DNA from: Halopseudomonas sp002296055
GTDB taxonomy: Bacteria > Pseudomonadota > Gammaproteobacteria > Pseudomonadales > Pseudomonadaceae
DNA: 64,000 bases
NCBI RefSeq assembly: GCF_050876985.1
Contig: NZ_JBPAPP010000001.1
Strand: one strand, 5' to 3'
Of this stretch, positions 1 through 8,762 are shown in pieces (positions within the stretch are counted from its first letter, which is position 1; each line of letters starts with the position of its first letter). A program made the translations under genes and the position numbers. Under the pieces are notes generated by a model. The model ran no database searches. It was given only the letters and a program-made list of their open reading frames with translations, and was not told the origin of the DNA.

Positions 1-384
1 GCGGGTCGGCCCGCTGGCGGTTTGCGCCCGCCACCAGATGTTCAGACGGCAGATCTCGGGGTCCCAGGCAAAGGCATCGACTTGCAGCTCGGGTGCGCTG
101 AGGCTGCCGTAGGCGCTGCGCCAGTAGCGGGTTATCGCTTCCTTGCCTTGCACTTCGGTCTGGCCGGTCAGGTGCTGGGCCAAGGGGCTGCGCATACGGG
201 CATCGGGGCTCAGATGCGCTACCACCGCATCGATGTCCAGGCGATTCCAATCGCGTGCCCACTGTTCAACAAAGTGTCCAGCCTGCGCGCGTTCGGCGAA
301 CGGCGACTTGCAGTCAGCGGCTGCTTCGGCGCTACAGACGGCCAGAGCAGCCAGTAGCAGGGCAGAGTTGCGGCGCGTGATCAT
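1..384 (-). CDS. Exported SnoaL-like (NTF2-fold) protein, partial
   Basis: The reading frame is open to the left window edge, so the C-terminus is missing; about 128 residues are visible. The ATG at 384 is preceded by AAAAGGA about 11 bases upstream; an in-frame ATG at 396 lies too close to that site. The N-terminus has a basic MITRR stretch and a short hydrophobic LLLAALAVCSAEAAA segment, a typical cleavable signal peptide. The body contains WARDWNRLDIDAVVAHL and a later GKEAITRYW motif, the pattern of SnoaL-like polyketide-cyclase-fold proteins. These usually bind small ligands, and many have no known reaction. Fold assignment is by motif only. Confidence 0.6.
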   Translation of the reverse strand, partial: MITRRNSALLLAALAVCSAEAAADCKSPFAERAQAGHFVEQWARDWNRLDIDAVVAHLSPDARMRSPLAQHLTGQTEVQGKEAITRYWRSAYGSLSAPELQVDAFAWDPEICRLNIWWRAQTASGPTR

Positions 385-525
385 GGCGAGGCTCATCCTT
401 TTCTGGGGTATCGGGATGAGTGATGCTGACAGGCTGTGAATCTCAGGTCAACAATGTTGTTGTGAGGTGCCGCAGCTTTTCATAAGCGAGCAGGAAGGCA
501 GGTATACTGGGCCGGTTTTTCTCAG

Positions 526-834
526 ATGCACGGCCACCCGATGTCTATTCCGATGACCCCGATTGTTCATGCCGGTGTTGATACCCTGAGCCTGCGGCAG
601 CTCGACGTCCTCAACGCAGCGCCCAAAGGCACCACGTTCAAGGCGTTTCGCCGCTGCGAGTCGCAACTACGTGAGGGCGTAGATTATTTTTACCTGCCGG
701 CAGACGAGCACGCTGAGCTGATCGCGCGGCTTAAGGCGGCTCAGCAGGTTTATGCGACGACTGTTAATCTGCTGCTGCTGACGCGCGTCGGCTACGCCCG
801 CCTGCAGCAGTTGTTAGCCGATGTGGCCGGCTAA
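526..834 (+). CDS. Small hypothetical protein, weakly ORF6N-like
   Basis: A 102-residue protein; in-frame ATGs at 526, 541 and 553 are all possible starts and none has a clear ribosome site. The central part (FKAFRRCESQLREGVDYFYL, then LLLLTRVGYARLQQLLADV) has the layout of the N-terminal domain of phage antirepressor ORF6N proteins, in which a helix-turn-helix-like segment precedes a 'GYxxL' helix. Here it stands alone without an antirepressor C-terminus. The 3' end overlaps the convergent LysE gene by four bases. It is probably a genuine small chromosomal gene of unknown role; the ORF6N resemblance is tentative. Confidence 0.55.
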   Translation: MHGHPMSIPMTPIVHAGVDTLSLRQLDVLNAAPKGTTFKAFRRCESQLREGVDYFYLPADEHAELIARLKAAQQVYATTVNLLLLTRVGYARLQQLLADVAG

Positions 835-1418
835 CCTAGCAGGCCTAGCCAGCCGGAAGCGGCGAGCAGCGCCCCCATCAACTGATTGAAGCGGCGCAAG
901 CGCATACCGCCGCGCAGCCACTGACTGGCACTAACGCCCAGCCAAGCCCAGATCAACATGCACGGCACGGCAATCAGGCCGAACACCAGCGCTAGCAGCC
1001 ATGCCGGTGCCTGGGCGCTGTGCATGAATACCCCGACTACTGCCAGGGCGACGGTCCAGGGTTTAGGATTGATGAGCTGCAGGGCGGCTACGGTCCAGCC
1101 ACTCAGCGGCCGCGCTGTGCTGCTATCTGCGCTCAGCTCGACTGGCGCGGTTGCGATCTGCCAGCCCAGATAACTCAGCCACAGCGCTCCGAGCCAGCCC
1201 AGTGCAGCGGCTGCTCCCGGCAGTTGCAGGACAGTGGTGCCTAACCCCAAGCCCACCGCCAGGACCAGCCCAGCCGAAGCCAGGCAGCCGCCAAGCACGA
1301 CGGGCAAACTAGCGCGCCAGCCAAAGCGAGCCCCGGTGCTCATGACCAGCAGGTTGGTGGGGCCTGGCGTGATGGAAGCAACCAAGGCAAAGAGCATAAA
1401 TGGCACAAGTGGCAACAC
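831..1418 (-). CDS. LysE/RhtB family amino-acid exporter
   Basis: A 195-residue integral membrane protein with about six hydrophobic segments. The N-terminal SITPGPTNLLVMSTGARFG stretch is the LysE/RhtB signature (P-G-P-N near the start of helix 1 followed by a conserved G-R/A-G loop). The family exports amino acids or related metabolites by proton-driven efflux; the substrate cannot be read from sequence. It lies 47 bases downstream of an AraC-type regulator on the same strand, a common pairing in which the regulator senses the exported compound. Length fits the family (about 200 aa). Confidence 0.85.
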   Translation of the reverse strand: MLPLVPFMLFALVASITPGPTNLLVMSTGARFGWRASLPVVLGGCLASAGLVLAVGLGLGTTVLQLPGAAAALGWLGALWLSYLGWQIATAPVELSADSSTARPLSGWTVAALQLINPKPWTVALAVVGVFMHSAQAPAWLLALVFGLIAVPCMLIWAWLGVSASQWLRGGMRLRRFNQLMGALLAASGWLGLLG

Positions 1419-1465
1419 AGCAGTTCTCCGGTCGACAGGGATACCAGAGCAGTGTGCTGTGCGTT

Positions 1466-2314
1466 TCAGGGGCGGTCTGGAAGGCCCGTGCAGCGCAAGC
1501 GGTAGTGAGCGGGCGTCAGGCCGTAAGCACGTTTGAACCAGCGGCCAAGATGGCTTTGATCGGCAAAACCTAGCGCTGCTGCGACCTCGGCCGGTGCGCA
1601 GCCGGCAGCAAGCTGACGCCGCGCCTGAGCCAGGCGCAGTTGCACCAGATAGGCATGCGGGGCCATGCCAAAGGCTGCGTTGAAGGCGCGGTTCAGGCGA
1701 AACCGGTCTACGCCGGTCACTGCTGTCAGCTCGTTCAGGCCCACGTCTTCGTGCAGATGCGCGTGTAGGTAATCTCGCGCACGCAGTGCCACCTGCGGCA
1801 TACGTGGGTTTGCCTGGGTCCGGCGGCGCCAGTGCAGCTGCGTGGTCAGTTGGCTGAGCAGATAGTCGAGCGCGGTCTGGCGCACGATGCGCAGCTCTTT
1901 TGAGTGCAGGGTCTGGAAGGTCGCGGCGATCGCGAAAATCAGCTCGGGTGACTGGCCAACCGTCATGCTCATGGCTGGTGCACAGTGCTCAGGGGCATCC
2001 GAGAACAGACCCCGTAACTCGCGCTCAAGCCAGAGTGGATCAAGGTACAGCATGGAGTAAGTGAAGCCGTCAGCGGTCGGCGCCTCGCCGTCATGGACCT
2101 CACCCGGCTCCAGCAAAATGACCTTGCCTGGCACGCTGTCATAGCGCTGGCGGCCGCAATGGAATCGCTGCACGCCTTGCTCGGTAAAGCCAACCAGGTA
2201 AGCGTCGTGCCAGTGCGGGTCATACGCATGCCCCTCAAAATGGGCACGAATCGTCTCAATGCCGGTGTCGGCATCCTGCTTGAGATCGATCCAGTTGCTG
2301 CTGTTCATGCGCAC
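1466..2314 (-). CDS. AraC family transcriptional regulator
   Basis: A 282-residue protein with an N-terminal cupin-type sensor (HWHDAYLVGFTEQGVQRFHC, then PGEVHDGEA, the AraC-binding pattern). Two C-terminal helix-turn-helix motifs follow (VGLNELTAVTGVDRFRLNRA and CAPAEVAAALGFADQSHLGR, ending in the usual FKRAYGLTPAHYR). The order and length are those of the AraC group that controls LysE-type exporters. It is probably co-transcribed with the exporter just downstream. The ligand is unknown. Confidence 0.88.
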   Translation of the reverse strand: MRMNSSNWIDLKQDADTGIETIRAHFEGHAYDPHWHDAYLVGFTEQGVQRFHCGRQRYDSVPGKVILLEPGEVHDGEAPTADGFTYSMLYLDPLWLERELRGLFSDAPEHCAPAMSMTVGQSPELIFAIAATFQTLHSKELRIVRQTALDYLLSQLTTQLHWRRRTQANPRMPQVALRARDYLHAHLHEDVGLNELTAVTGVDRFRLNRAFNAAFGMAPHAYLVQLRLAQARRQLAAGCAPAEVAAALGFADQSHLGRWFKRAYGLTPAHYRLRCTGLPDRP

Positions 2315-2385
2315 GGCTTCGGGTGACGGGTGTCAGGGCAGCATAACGCAGTGTTTGCGGGTGTCTGGAAGATTTGTGCAGGTTT

Positions 2386-3429
2386 TCAGTCTGGATACTG
2401 GACGATTGCTTTTACCTGGCGGCTGGGAATCTGCAATTGCACGGGATCGTTGCCGTTGGTGCGCAGGACCAGCGTTTCACCGAGGGACCAAACGATGTCA
2501 GGCGATTCCAGCCGGCAGCTTTGGTCGTTTCGGACTCCGATTCCCGTGTCGCAGAAGGATGGGTCCAGTTCCACGGACTTTGCCTCGTAGGCTCCTATGC
2601 CCACTGATCGCACCGCGGTCTCGGGGAGTGCGGTCAGTAGGCCGCAGAAGGTGCAAATCATCAGTCCATAGAAGGTGCTGAATAGCAGGCTGGCATACCA
2701 CCCGGCGACATTTGCCATGGCTGAAATGCTGGAAGCAAAGGTGAGTACTAATACTGCTGCTAACAAACCTGCGATCTGCACCCAAGTGGGAAGGTCGCTT
2801 AAGTGCGGAGCGAGATTGCTGCCAACGACCCCTGTGAGAGTGATGAATAGTGCTATGGATACAAAAGATGTCCAGAAAAACGCAGTGATAGTGCGCCTAG
2901 GCAGATTGAAACGCTTGGTCGTCAGCACTCCGAATATGGCAGCTATCAATGTGAAGGTACCCAACGCCAAGATGACAGGACGGTCCGGTAGTAGTAGCAG
3001 CAAAGGCCAGAAAGCAATTCCGGCGCACAGAATTGGGCCAACGTAGGTCAGCACAACAAGCTCAAGTACCCTACGCTGCCGTTCTTCCTCTTTCTCCGGT
3101 AAGCCGTTAGTAATCCGTTCTTTGACGTCTGCGTTGTTGAGGTAGCCGTGGAAAATGACGATGCCGGGTGCCACCAGTAGCACCACTACAAAGCCTACTA
3201 TCAGTACTCCGATGCAAGCAGCGGCCAAGAGTAGCGAAGAAAACTGAGATAGTTCGAAACTGGGATAAAACTGGTTGCGGTAGAAATACTGCAGGAAGAG
3301 CGCGAAGCCCAGAAAGGGCGGCATGACCTTGAGCAGCAGCGACGAATGGCGGCTCAACAGCGGGGGCAGACGCTCAAGGATGAGGTCAAGAAAATCCGGG
3401 CTGGGCGGTTGTTCGCTCCATCGAGTCAT
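2386..3429 (-). CDS. Polytopic membrane protein of unknown function
   Basis: A 347-residue protein with a short cytoplasmic start, then roughly seven hydrophobic segments between residues 35 and 285. The last about 60 residues form a polar domain with two cysteines (PSFCDTG and DQSCRLES) that may be paired if the domain is periplasmic. No family recognised. A charged loop (NGLPEKEEERQRRVLEL) follows the second or third membrane segment. It stands alone between the AraC regulator upstream in coordinates and the LOG-family gene. Coding status is supported by consistent GC-rich codon use and length. Confidence 0.65.
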   Translation of the reverse strand: MTRWSEQPPSPDFLDLILERLPPLLSRHSSLLLKVMPPFLGFALFLQYFYRNQFYPSFELSQFSSLLLAAACIGVLIVGFVVVLLVAPGIVIFHGYLNNADVKERITNGLPEKEEERQRRVLELVVLTYVGPILCAGIAFWPLLLLLPDRPVILALGTFTLIAAIFGVLTTKRFNLPRRTITAFFWTSFVSIALFITLTGVVGSNLAPHLSDLPTWVQIAGLLAAVLVLTFASSISAMANVAGWYASLLFSTFYGLMICTFCGLLTALPETAVRSVGIGAYEAKSVELDPSFCDTGIGVRNDQSCRLESPDIVWSLGETLVLRTNGNDPVQLQIPSRQVKAIVQYPD

Positions 3430-3534
3430 GCGGGCATCCGTGCTGGAGAGTTGGTTCAGGCCGCATCATAGCCGGAGCGGAAGGCTTTCAGCCAGGCTGC
3501 TCGCCGCGCTCTGTGGCGGGCAGCCTGTTTCTGG

Positions 3535-4113
3535 TTAGCGCTCCCCGGTCTTGACCCACTTGGCAACGCTGGGTGGGGTGTAGGCTTTGACCTTGTTGAG
3601 CAGGGTGTCGACGTGGTTATCGACAATCAGCATGTCGCGGTAGGGCTGGCGCATAAAGCCCTCGTTGACGGCGTGGTCGAGGAAGGCGATCAGCTTGTCG
3701 TAGTAGCCGACGGCGTTGAACAGGGCGCAGGGTTTTTGGTGGTGACCAAGCTGGCCCCAGGTCCAGACTTCAAACAACTCTTCAAAGGTGCCGACGCCGC
3801 CGGGCAGGGCGATAAAACCGTCAGACAGGTCGGCCATCTTTGCCTTGCGTTCGTGCATGGAGCCGACTTCGTGCAGGGTGGTCAGGCCTTCGTGTGCTAG
3901 CTCGCGCTCAACCAGGTGACGCGGGATCACGCCAATCACTTCGCCGCCAGCGGCCAGCGCAGCGTCAGCCACAGCGCCCATCAGGCCAACCTGGGCACCG
4001 CCATACACCAGCCCAATGCCGGCGTTGGCGAGCGCAGTGCCGAGTTGCTGGGCGGCGGCAAGATATTCGGGTTGGTTGCCGGGGGCGGAACCACAGAAAA
4101 CACACAGACGCAT
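3535..4113 (-). CDS. LOG-family (TIGR00730) nucleotide 5'-monophosphate phosphoribohydrolase
   Basis: A 192-residue Rossmann-fold protein starting MRLCVFCGSAPG. It carries the family's catalytic motif PGGVGTFEELFEVWTWGQLG near residue 105, with the upstream ERKAKM segment. LOG ('lonely guy') family enzymes hydrolyse cytokinin riboside or purine nucleoside 5'-monophosphates to base and ribose 5-phosphate; bacterial members probably act on nucleotide salvage or damage control. Length and both motifs match. Monocistronic, with a 370-base gap to the divergent GFA gene. Confidence 0.88.
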   Translation of the reverse strand: MRLCVFCGSAPGNQPEYLAAAQQLGTALANAGIGLVYGGAQVGLMGAVADAALAAGGEVIGVIPRHLVERELAHEGLTTLHEVGSMHERKAKMADLSDGFIALPGGVGTFEELFEVWTWGQLGHHQKPCALFNAVGYYDKLIAFLDHAVNEGFMRQPYRDMLIVDNHVDTLLNKVKAYTPPSVAKWVKTGER

Positions 4114-4486
4114 GGACTCTCCTGATGAGCTGGGGGAGGGCTGCGCTTGGACTTATAAGCGCGGCGAAGGGGCTGTCGACTTTACCTAGGCGAGGCTGAT
4201 TTTGCCAGATGGGGGTGCCGCCCCAGCGGCCAGAGACGTGCCTACAGCAAGCTCTGCCGTGATGTATATGGCGGACTGCGTGAGGCATCCAAGCTCTATT
4301 GGCGAGCACAACGCGCAATACGAGAACGGATGAAGATTGTGCTAGGGGCCGCGTGCGGGTTGATCTGATACTGCGTATTCTCGCTCCTTTGTGAGTCAAG
4401 CTGATGGCCTTTGGTAACGGCAGCCGCGTTGCTGGTTGATCGCCGCTGGGGCACTTGAACGCAATGACAGAACAGGGGGAGTTCGC

Positions 4487-4894
4487 ATGATTACCGGCAG
4501 TTGTCTGTGTGGTGGTATTCGTTTTGAAGTGGATGGCCCGCTGGAGCCCATCCAAGTGTGTCATTGCGGCCAATGCCGGAAGGCGCAGGGCACCGCCTTT
4601 GCGACCAATATTCCGGTTGCCGAGTCTGCTTTTCGGTTGCTGCAAGGTGAGGAGTTACTTAAGCGCTATAGCTCGTCGCCCGGTAAGCAACGTTGTTTTT
4701 GTGAGCGCTGCGGCTCCCCGATCTACAGTTGCAATGAACGCACGCCGGGGGTGGTCCGGGTTCGCGCCGGGACGTTGGACGGTGATCTGGATACGCAGTT
4801 GCAGGCGCATTTTTTTACCGCTCACAAGGCAAACTGGTTTGAAATCGGTGACGGCCTGCCGTGCTACGCGGAGTTTGCGCCCAGCGCGCAGTGA
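4487..4894 (+). CDS. GFA family zinc-binding protein
   Basis: A 135-residue protein. The ATG at 4487 is chosen because AGGGGGA lies six bases upstream and the product then begins MITGSCLCGGIRFEV, the canonical start of the glutathione-dependent formaldehyde-activating fold. Zinc ligands are visible as CLCGG (C-x-C), CHCGQCRK and CFCERCGSPI. The family is named after Gfa, which binds glutathione and formaldehyde, but many members have unknown substrates and the original activity is disputed. Stands alone upstream of the PaiB-like gene. Confidence 0.88.
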   Translation: MITGSCLCGGIRFEVDGPLEPIQVCHCGQCRKAQGTAFATNIPVAESAFRLLQGEELLKRYSSSPGKQRCFCERCGSPIYSCNERTPGVVRVRAGTLDGDLDTQLQAHFFTAHKANWFEIGDGLPCYAEFAPSAQ

Positions 4895-5018
4895 CGGCGG
4901 GCTCAAACCACGCCGCTATGCCGGCTGGGTGGAAACTGTTGCACGCTACCTGTGCCGGTTGTTGTTGGCGTTGGGGCTGTATTATCTCGATCAGACGTTC
5001 TTCATCTGAGAGTAGCCC

Positions 5019-5651
5019 ATGTACCTGCCTGAGCACTTTGCCGAAAACAACAGCAGTGAGCTGCACGCTCTTATCGCCGCCAACCCACTGGGCGCCCTGG
5101 TTACCAATGGGCCCGATGGGCTGGATGCCAATCACGTGCCCTTTGAGCTGCTGCCCGAGCAGGGGCCGCAGGGCACGCTGCAGGCACATTTGGCCCGCGC
5201 CAATCCGCTGGTTGGGCAGATCGTTGATGGCATGCCGGTGCTGGTGATCTTTCAGGGCGCGCAGGGTTATATCTCGCCCAACTGGTATCCGAGCAAGCAT
5301 GAAGCCCACCGGCAGGTGCCTACCTGGAATTATCAGGTGGTGCATGCCCATGGCCGCCTCCGGTTGCGCGACGACGAACGCTTTGTGCGTGGCCTGGTGG
5401 CGCGCATGACCCGGGAACACGAGCTTGCCAGCGGCCAGCAGCGCCCCTGGAAGATGACCGACTCAAGCCGCGAATACATCAGCCAGATGCTGGCAGCCAT
5501 TGTCGGCATAGAGATCGAGATCGATAGGTTGGTGGGCAAGTCCAAACTGAGTCAGAACAAGACGCCAGAGGATGTTGCCGGTGCCGCCGACGGATTGGCA
5601 CGTGGCGGCCAGGCGGCGTTGGCCAAGGCCATGGGCGCCCACAAGGCCTGA
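5019..5651 (+). CDS. PaiB-like FMN-binding regulator
   Basis: A 210-residue protein starting MYLPEHFAE. It has the split-barrel flavin-binding pattern of the PaiB family: NPLGALVTNGPDGLDANHVP, FQGAQGYISPNWYPSK and VPTWNYQVVHAHGRL. Bacillus PaiB is annotated as a negative regulator of sporulation and protease genes, but in proteobacteria the role is unclear and a pyridoxine/flavin oxidase-like activity is equally possible. Length is usual for the family. No obvious partner gene nearby. Confidence 0.85.
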   Translation: MYLPEHFAENNSSELHALIAANPLGALVTNGPDGLDANHVPFELLPEQGPQGTLQAHLARANPLVGQIVDGMPVLVIFQGAQGYISPNWYPSKHEAHRQVPTWNYQVVHAHGRLRLRDDERFVRGLVARMTREHELASGQQRPWKMTDSSREYISQMLAAIVGIEIEIDRLVGKSKLSQNKTPEDVAGAADGLARGGQAALAKAMGAHKA

Positions 5652-5818
5652 CAGGTCAGCCCTGTATTTTGGTTCGTTATGTGGCATATCAGCCCTGAAC
5701 TGGTGCGCCACACGCCCGCGCGGTCCGCGCAGGCCGCGTAACTGCGTGGCAAAGTGATGGCACCCTTCTTGCTGAGGCATCTGTCCAATCAGTCAGGTTT
5801 TTCTCAGGGTTTGTCACC

Positions 5819-7819
5819 ATGTTGTCGATGCTTCGTAACATCTCTATGCGCGGTAAGTTGCTGCTGCTGATCCTGCCGGCGTTGGCGGGCACGCTCTATT
5901 TCTCAGGTTCCACGGTTCTGGATCGCTATACCCACCTGCAAAGCACCGAGTCGGCTCGCGCCTTGTTCGAGCTGGCGCTCGCCGCCGACCCGGCGCTCGA
6001 GAACCTGCAGAAAGAGCGCGGCCTGACGGCGCTGTTTATCGCCACTGGCGGCGCTGACGGGCGTGTGGTGGAGCGTCTTGAAGCGCAGCGCGCTGCGACT
6101 GACGCCAGTTTGGCTGGATTGCGCTCTGGCATTGACGCACTGGAAGGCGATGATCGCGCCGCAGTAGCCACCGGTTTGGCCCAGATTAACGAGGCACTTG
6201 ACGTGCTGGCGCCCCTGCGCGAACGGGTTGTGAGCGAAGACGTTGAGGCTGGTCTTGCCTATCAGACCTACAGCGATGCGGTCGCGCGTTTGATCGACCT
6301 GATGCCCGAGATTCTGCTACGTGCCAATGAGCCGCGCCTGACGCGCATGATGGGTGCCTTCCTGGCGCTGAGCAAGGCAACCGAATGGGGCGCACGTGAG
6401 ATGGCTGCTGGCGCGCAAGTGCTCAGCGATGGCAGCGTGTCGCTCGCACTGGCCAGCGAGGTGAGCGGCGCGGAAGCCAGCAGCCAGGCGCTGCTGGATG
6501 TGGCGGCTGATCTGGTGGGGCCAAGCATGCAAGGGCAGCTGGAAGCGCTGCGGCAGCAGCCGGAAAGCGTGGCGTTTAATGCGCTGCGCGAGCGCCTGAT
6601 CGGGTCTGAGTACGGCTTTCTTGGCATGGCAAATATCGAATGGTTTGATAGCGCCAGTGACGCCGTAGCCGGCGTGTATCAACTCAAGCAGCAACTGGCG
6701 GCAGATATGGAAAGGGGCACAGACAAAGTCCTCGCTGTGGCCCGGGCGGAGTTGCGGCAAGCAGCGATCATCGGCTGTGTAGTGATTGGCGCGGTGCTGT
6801 TGCTGGCGCTGCTGATCATCATGGGCGTCTCCGGCCAGGTGAATCAGCTACTGGGTGATTTTCGGCACATCATGGAGCGCAAGGACCTGTCTGTGCGCAC
6901 GCGGGTGTGCTCCAAGGACGAGATGGGGCTGATCGGCAGCGCCCTGAATGGATTGATCGAAACCTTCTCCGGTGCCCTGAGCCAGATCGACGAAACCAGC
7001 GTGCGCCTGGCCTCCGCCTCCGAGCAGACCCGCGCCACCGCCAGCCAGAACTCCGATCAGGTAGGTCAGCAACAGGCGCTGGTTGATCAGGTGGCGGCGG
7101 CAGCGGAAGAAATGTCCAGCACCTCGGAGGAGATTTCGCGCAACACCCAGCAGGTGGCCGAAGCGGCGCAACATGCCTCGGCGCGCAATGAAGCCGGGCG
7201 GCAGGTGGTGCAGCAGAGCGTTGCCCGCATTCGTCATCTGGCGGGTTCCATCGAGCAGGTCAACGACCAGATGGAACGTCTGCAAACCAGCAGCGAGTCC
7301 ATCACACGAGTGATAGACGTGATCAAGGCGGTGGCCGATCAGACCAACCTGCTGGCGCTCAACGCAGCCATCGAGGCGGCCAGGGCAGGGGAGCACGGAC
7401 GCGGTTTTGCCGTGGTGGCCGATGAGGTGCGCAACCTGGCGCGCCAAACCCACGACTCCACCGTCGAGATTGAAAGCATGATCAGCGGCTTCCGTGATAT
7501 CACCGACAGCGTGCGTGGCGCCGTGACCGACAGCCACAAGCTGGCCAACCTCAGTGCCGATGAAGCCGAAAAACTCGAAGACACCCTGGCCGCCATCCTG
7601 CAGGACGTTGACCGCATCTCGGGCATGGCCTCGCAGATCGCCTCCGCCGCCGAGCAGCAGGTTGCTGTGACGCGGGACATCTCCCGCAGCATGACGTCAG
7701 TGCGCGAAACCTCCCTGCAAACCCTCAACGGCTCGCGGGAAATTTCTCAGGTAACCGACAGTCAGGCGCAACTGGCGGGCGAGCTGCAGGCGTTGGCACA
7801 GGGGTTTAGGGTGGCTTGA
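5819..7819 (+). CDS. Methyl-accepting chemotaxis protein with NIT sensor domain
   Basis: A 666-residue inner-membrane chemoreceptor. Residues 13-30 form the first membrane helix. The periplasmic part (about 40-310) begins with LENLQKERGLTALFI, the pattern of the nitrate/nitrite-sensing (NIT, PF08376) domain. A second membrane helix lies near 316-338, HAMP about 339-390, and the cytoplasmic signalling hairpin tip near 508-541 (NLLALNAAIEAARAGEHGRG, then FAVVADEVRNLARQT), which binds CheA/CheW. No C-terminal CheR-tethering pentapeptide is visible. NIT domains can sense nitrate or nitrite or, in some chemoreceptors, other ligands, so the signal is inferred. It is monocistronic with a 167-base upstream gap. 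Confidence 0.92.
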   Translation: MLSMLRNISMRGKLLLLILPALAGTLYFSGSTVLDRYTHLQSTESARALFELALAADPALENLQKERGLTALFIATGGADGRVVERLEAQRAATDASLAGLRSGIDALEGDDRAAVATGLAQINEALDVLAPLRERVVSEDVEAGLAYQTYSDAVARLIDLMPEILLRANEPRLTRMMGAFLALSKATEWGAREMAAGAQVLSDGSVSLALASEVSGAEASSQALLDVAADLVGPSMQGQLEALRQQPESVAFNALRERLIGSEYGFLGMANIEWFDSASDAVAGVYQLKQQLAADMERGTDKVLAVARAELRQAAIIGCVVIGAVLLLALLIIMGVSGQVNQLLGDFRHIMERKDLSVRTRVCSKDEMGLIGSALNGLIETFSGALSQIDETSVRLASASEQTRATASQNSDQVGQQQALVDQVAAAAEEMSSTSEEISRNTQQVAEAAQHASARNEAGRQVVQQSVARIRHLAGSIEQVNDQMERLQTSSESITRVIDVIKAVADQTNLLALNAAIEAARAGEHGRGFAVVADEVRNLARQTHDSTVEIESMISGFRDITDSVRGAVTDSHKLANLSADEAEKLEDTLAAILQDVDRISGMASQIASAAEQQVAVTRDISRSMTSVRETSLQTLNGSREISQVTDSQAQLAGELQALAQGFRVA

Positions 7820-7864
7820 CAGCTGCGCTATGGTGGAGGGAATGACAATTCCTGAGATCCCCCA

Positions 7865-8560
7865 ATGAACAGCAAGGAACTGGAAGCACTCTTTGATCAG
7901 CAAGCCGCAGGCTACGACCAGCAGTGGGCGCGGCAGGCGCCCATCCGGGACTGCCTGCACTTTCTACTGGAGTCAGTACTCGGCGAGTTGCCCGAGAACG
8001 CGCACCTGCTGTGTGTCGGCGCCGGCACCGGGCAAGAGTTGCTGTATCTGGCCGCGCGCCACCCGCAGTGGCGCTTCACCGCGGTTGAACCTTCAAGCGC
8101 CATGATGCAGGAGTGTCGCCGCAACGCCGAAACCCAAGGCGTTGCCGAGCGCTGTCATTTTCATACCGGCTACCTGGATAGCCTGCCAAGAGAGACCGAG
8201 TTTGATGCTGCTACCAGCTTTCTCGTCTCACAGTTCATCCTTGACCCAAGGGCACGTATCGGGTTTTTCAAGGAAATTGCCGCCCGCCTCAAGCCGGACG
8301 GTATCCTCGCAAGCTCTGACTTAACCGCCCGCGCTGATCCGCAACAGCAAGCCCGGCTGATGACGCTCTGGGCGCAGGTCTTGTCCGCTGAACCCGTCAC
8401 GCCGCAGGTGGTGGCGCGGATGGAGCAGGCCTATCATCGTGACGTTGCCGTGCTACCGGCCGACAACGTTGAGGCGATGATCCGGCAGGCCGGTTTTACC
8501 GCGCCGATTCCGTTCTTTCAGGCCGGCATGATCCGCGCTTGGAGCGCGCGCCGGGATTAA
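7865..8560 (+). CDS. Class I SAM-dependent methyltransferase
   Basis: A 231-residue protein with the glycine-rich SAM-binding motif I (LLCVGAGTGQELLYLA, around residues 46-61), an acidic motif II at FTAVEPSSAMM, and post-motif ATSFLVSQFIL. This is the Methyltransf_25/11 architecture used on small molecules or fatty-acid-like substrates; the actual substrate is not evident. It follows the chemoreceptor by 45 bases on the same strand but has its own start with a weak upstream purine stretch. Confidence is high for the fold, low for the role. Confidence 0.85.
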   Translation: MNSKELEALFDQQAAGYDQQWARQAPIRDCLHFLLESVLGELPENAHLLCVGAGTGQELLYLAARHPQWRFTAVEPSSAMMQECRRNAETQGVAERCHFHTGYLDSLPRETEFDAATSFLVSQFILDPRARIGFFKEIAARLKPDGILASSDLTARADPQQQARLMTLWAQVLSAEPVTPQVVARMEQAYHRDVAVLPADNVEAMIRQAGFTAPIPFFQAGMIRAWSARRD

Positions 8561-8762
8561 TCGTCCCCGCGCTTCGCCACTTTACCCCGCCGCACGGACG
8601 CGGTAATTTCGCCAGGTGGGCAGCGTTGCCCAAGGCCCAGGGATGGCGCGCATTGCTTCTACTTCACCTTGCACCCCGTTACAAATACCACCCCGATACC
8701 CGGGTGTGGCGTACTGTTGCGCGTCGCTACCCAGATAAAAACGATAAAGGGAGTTCATCGCA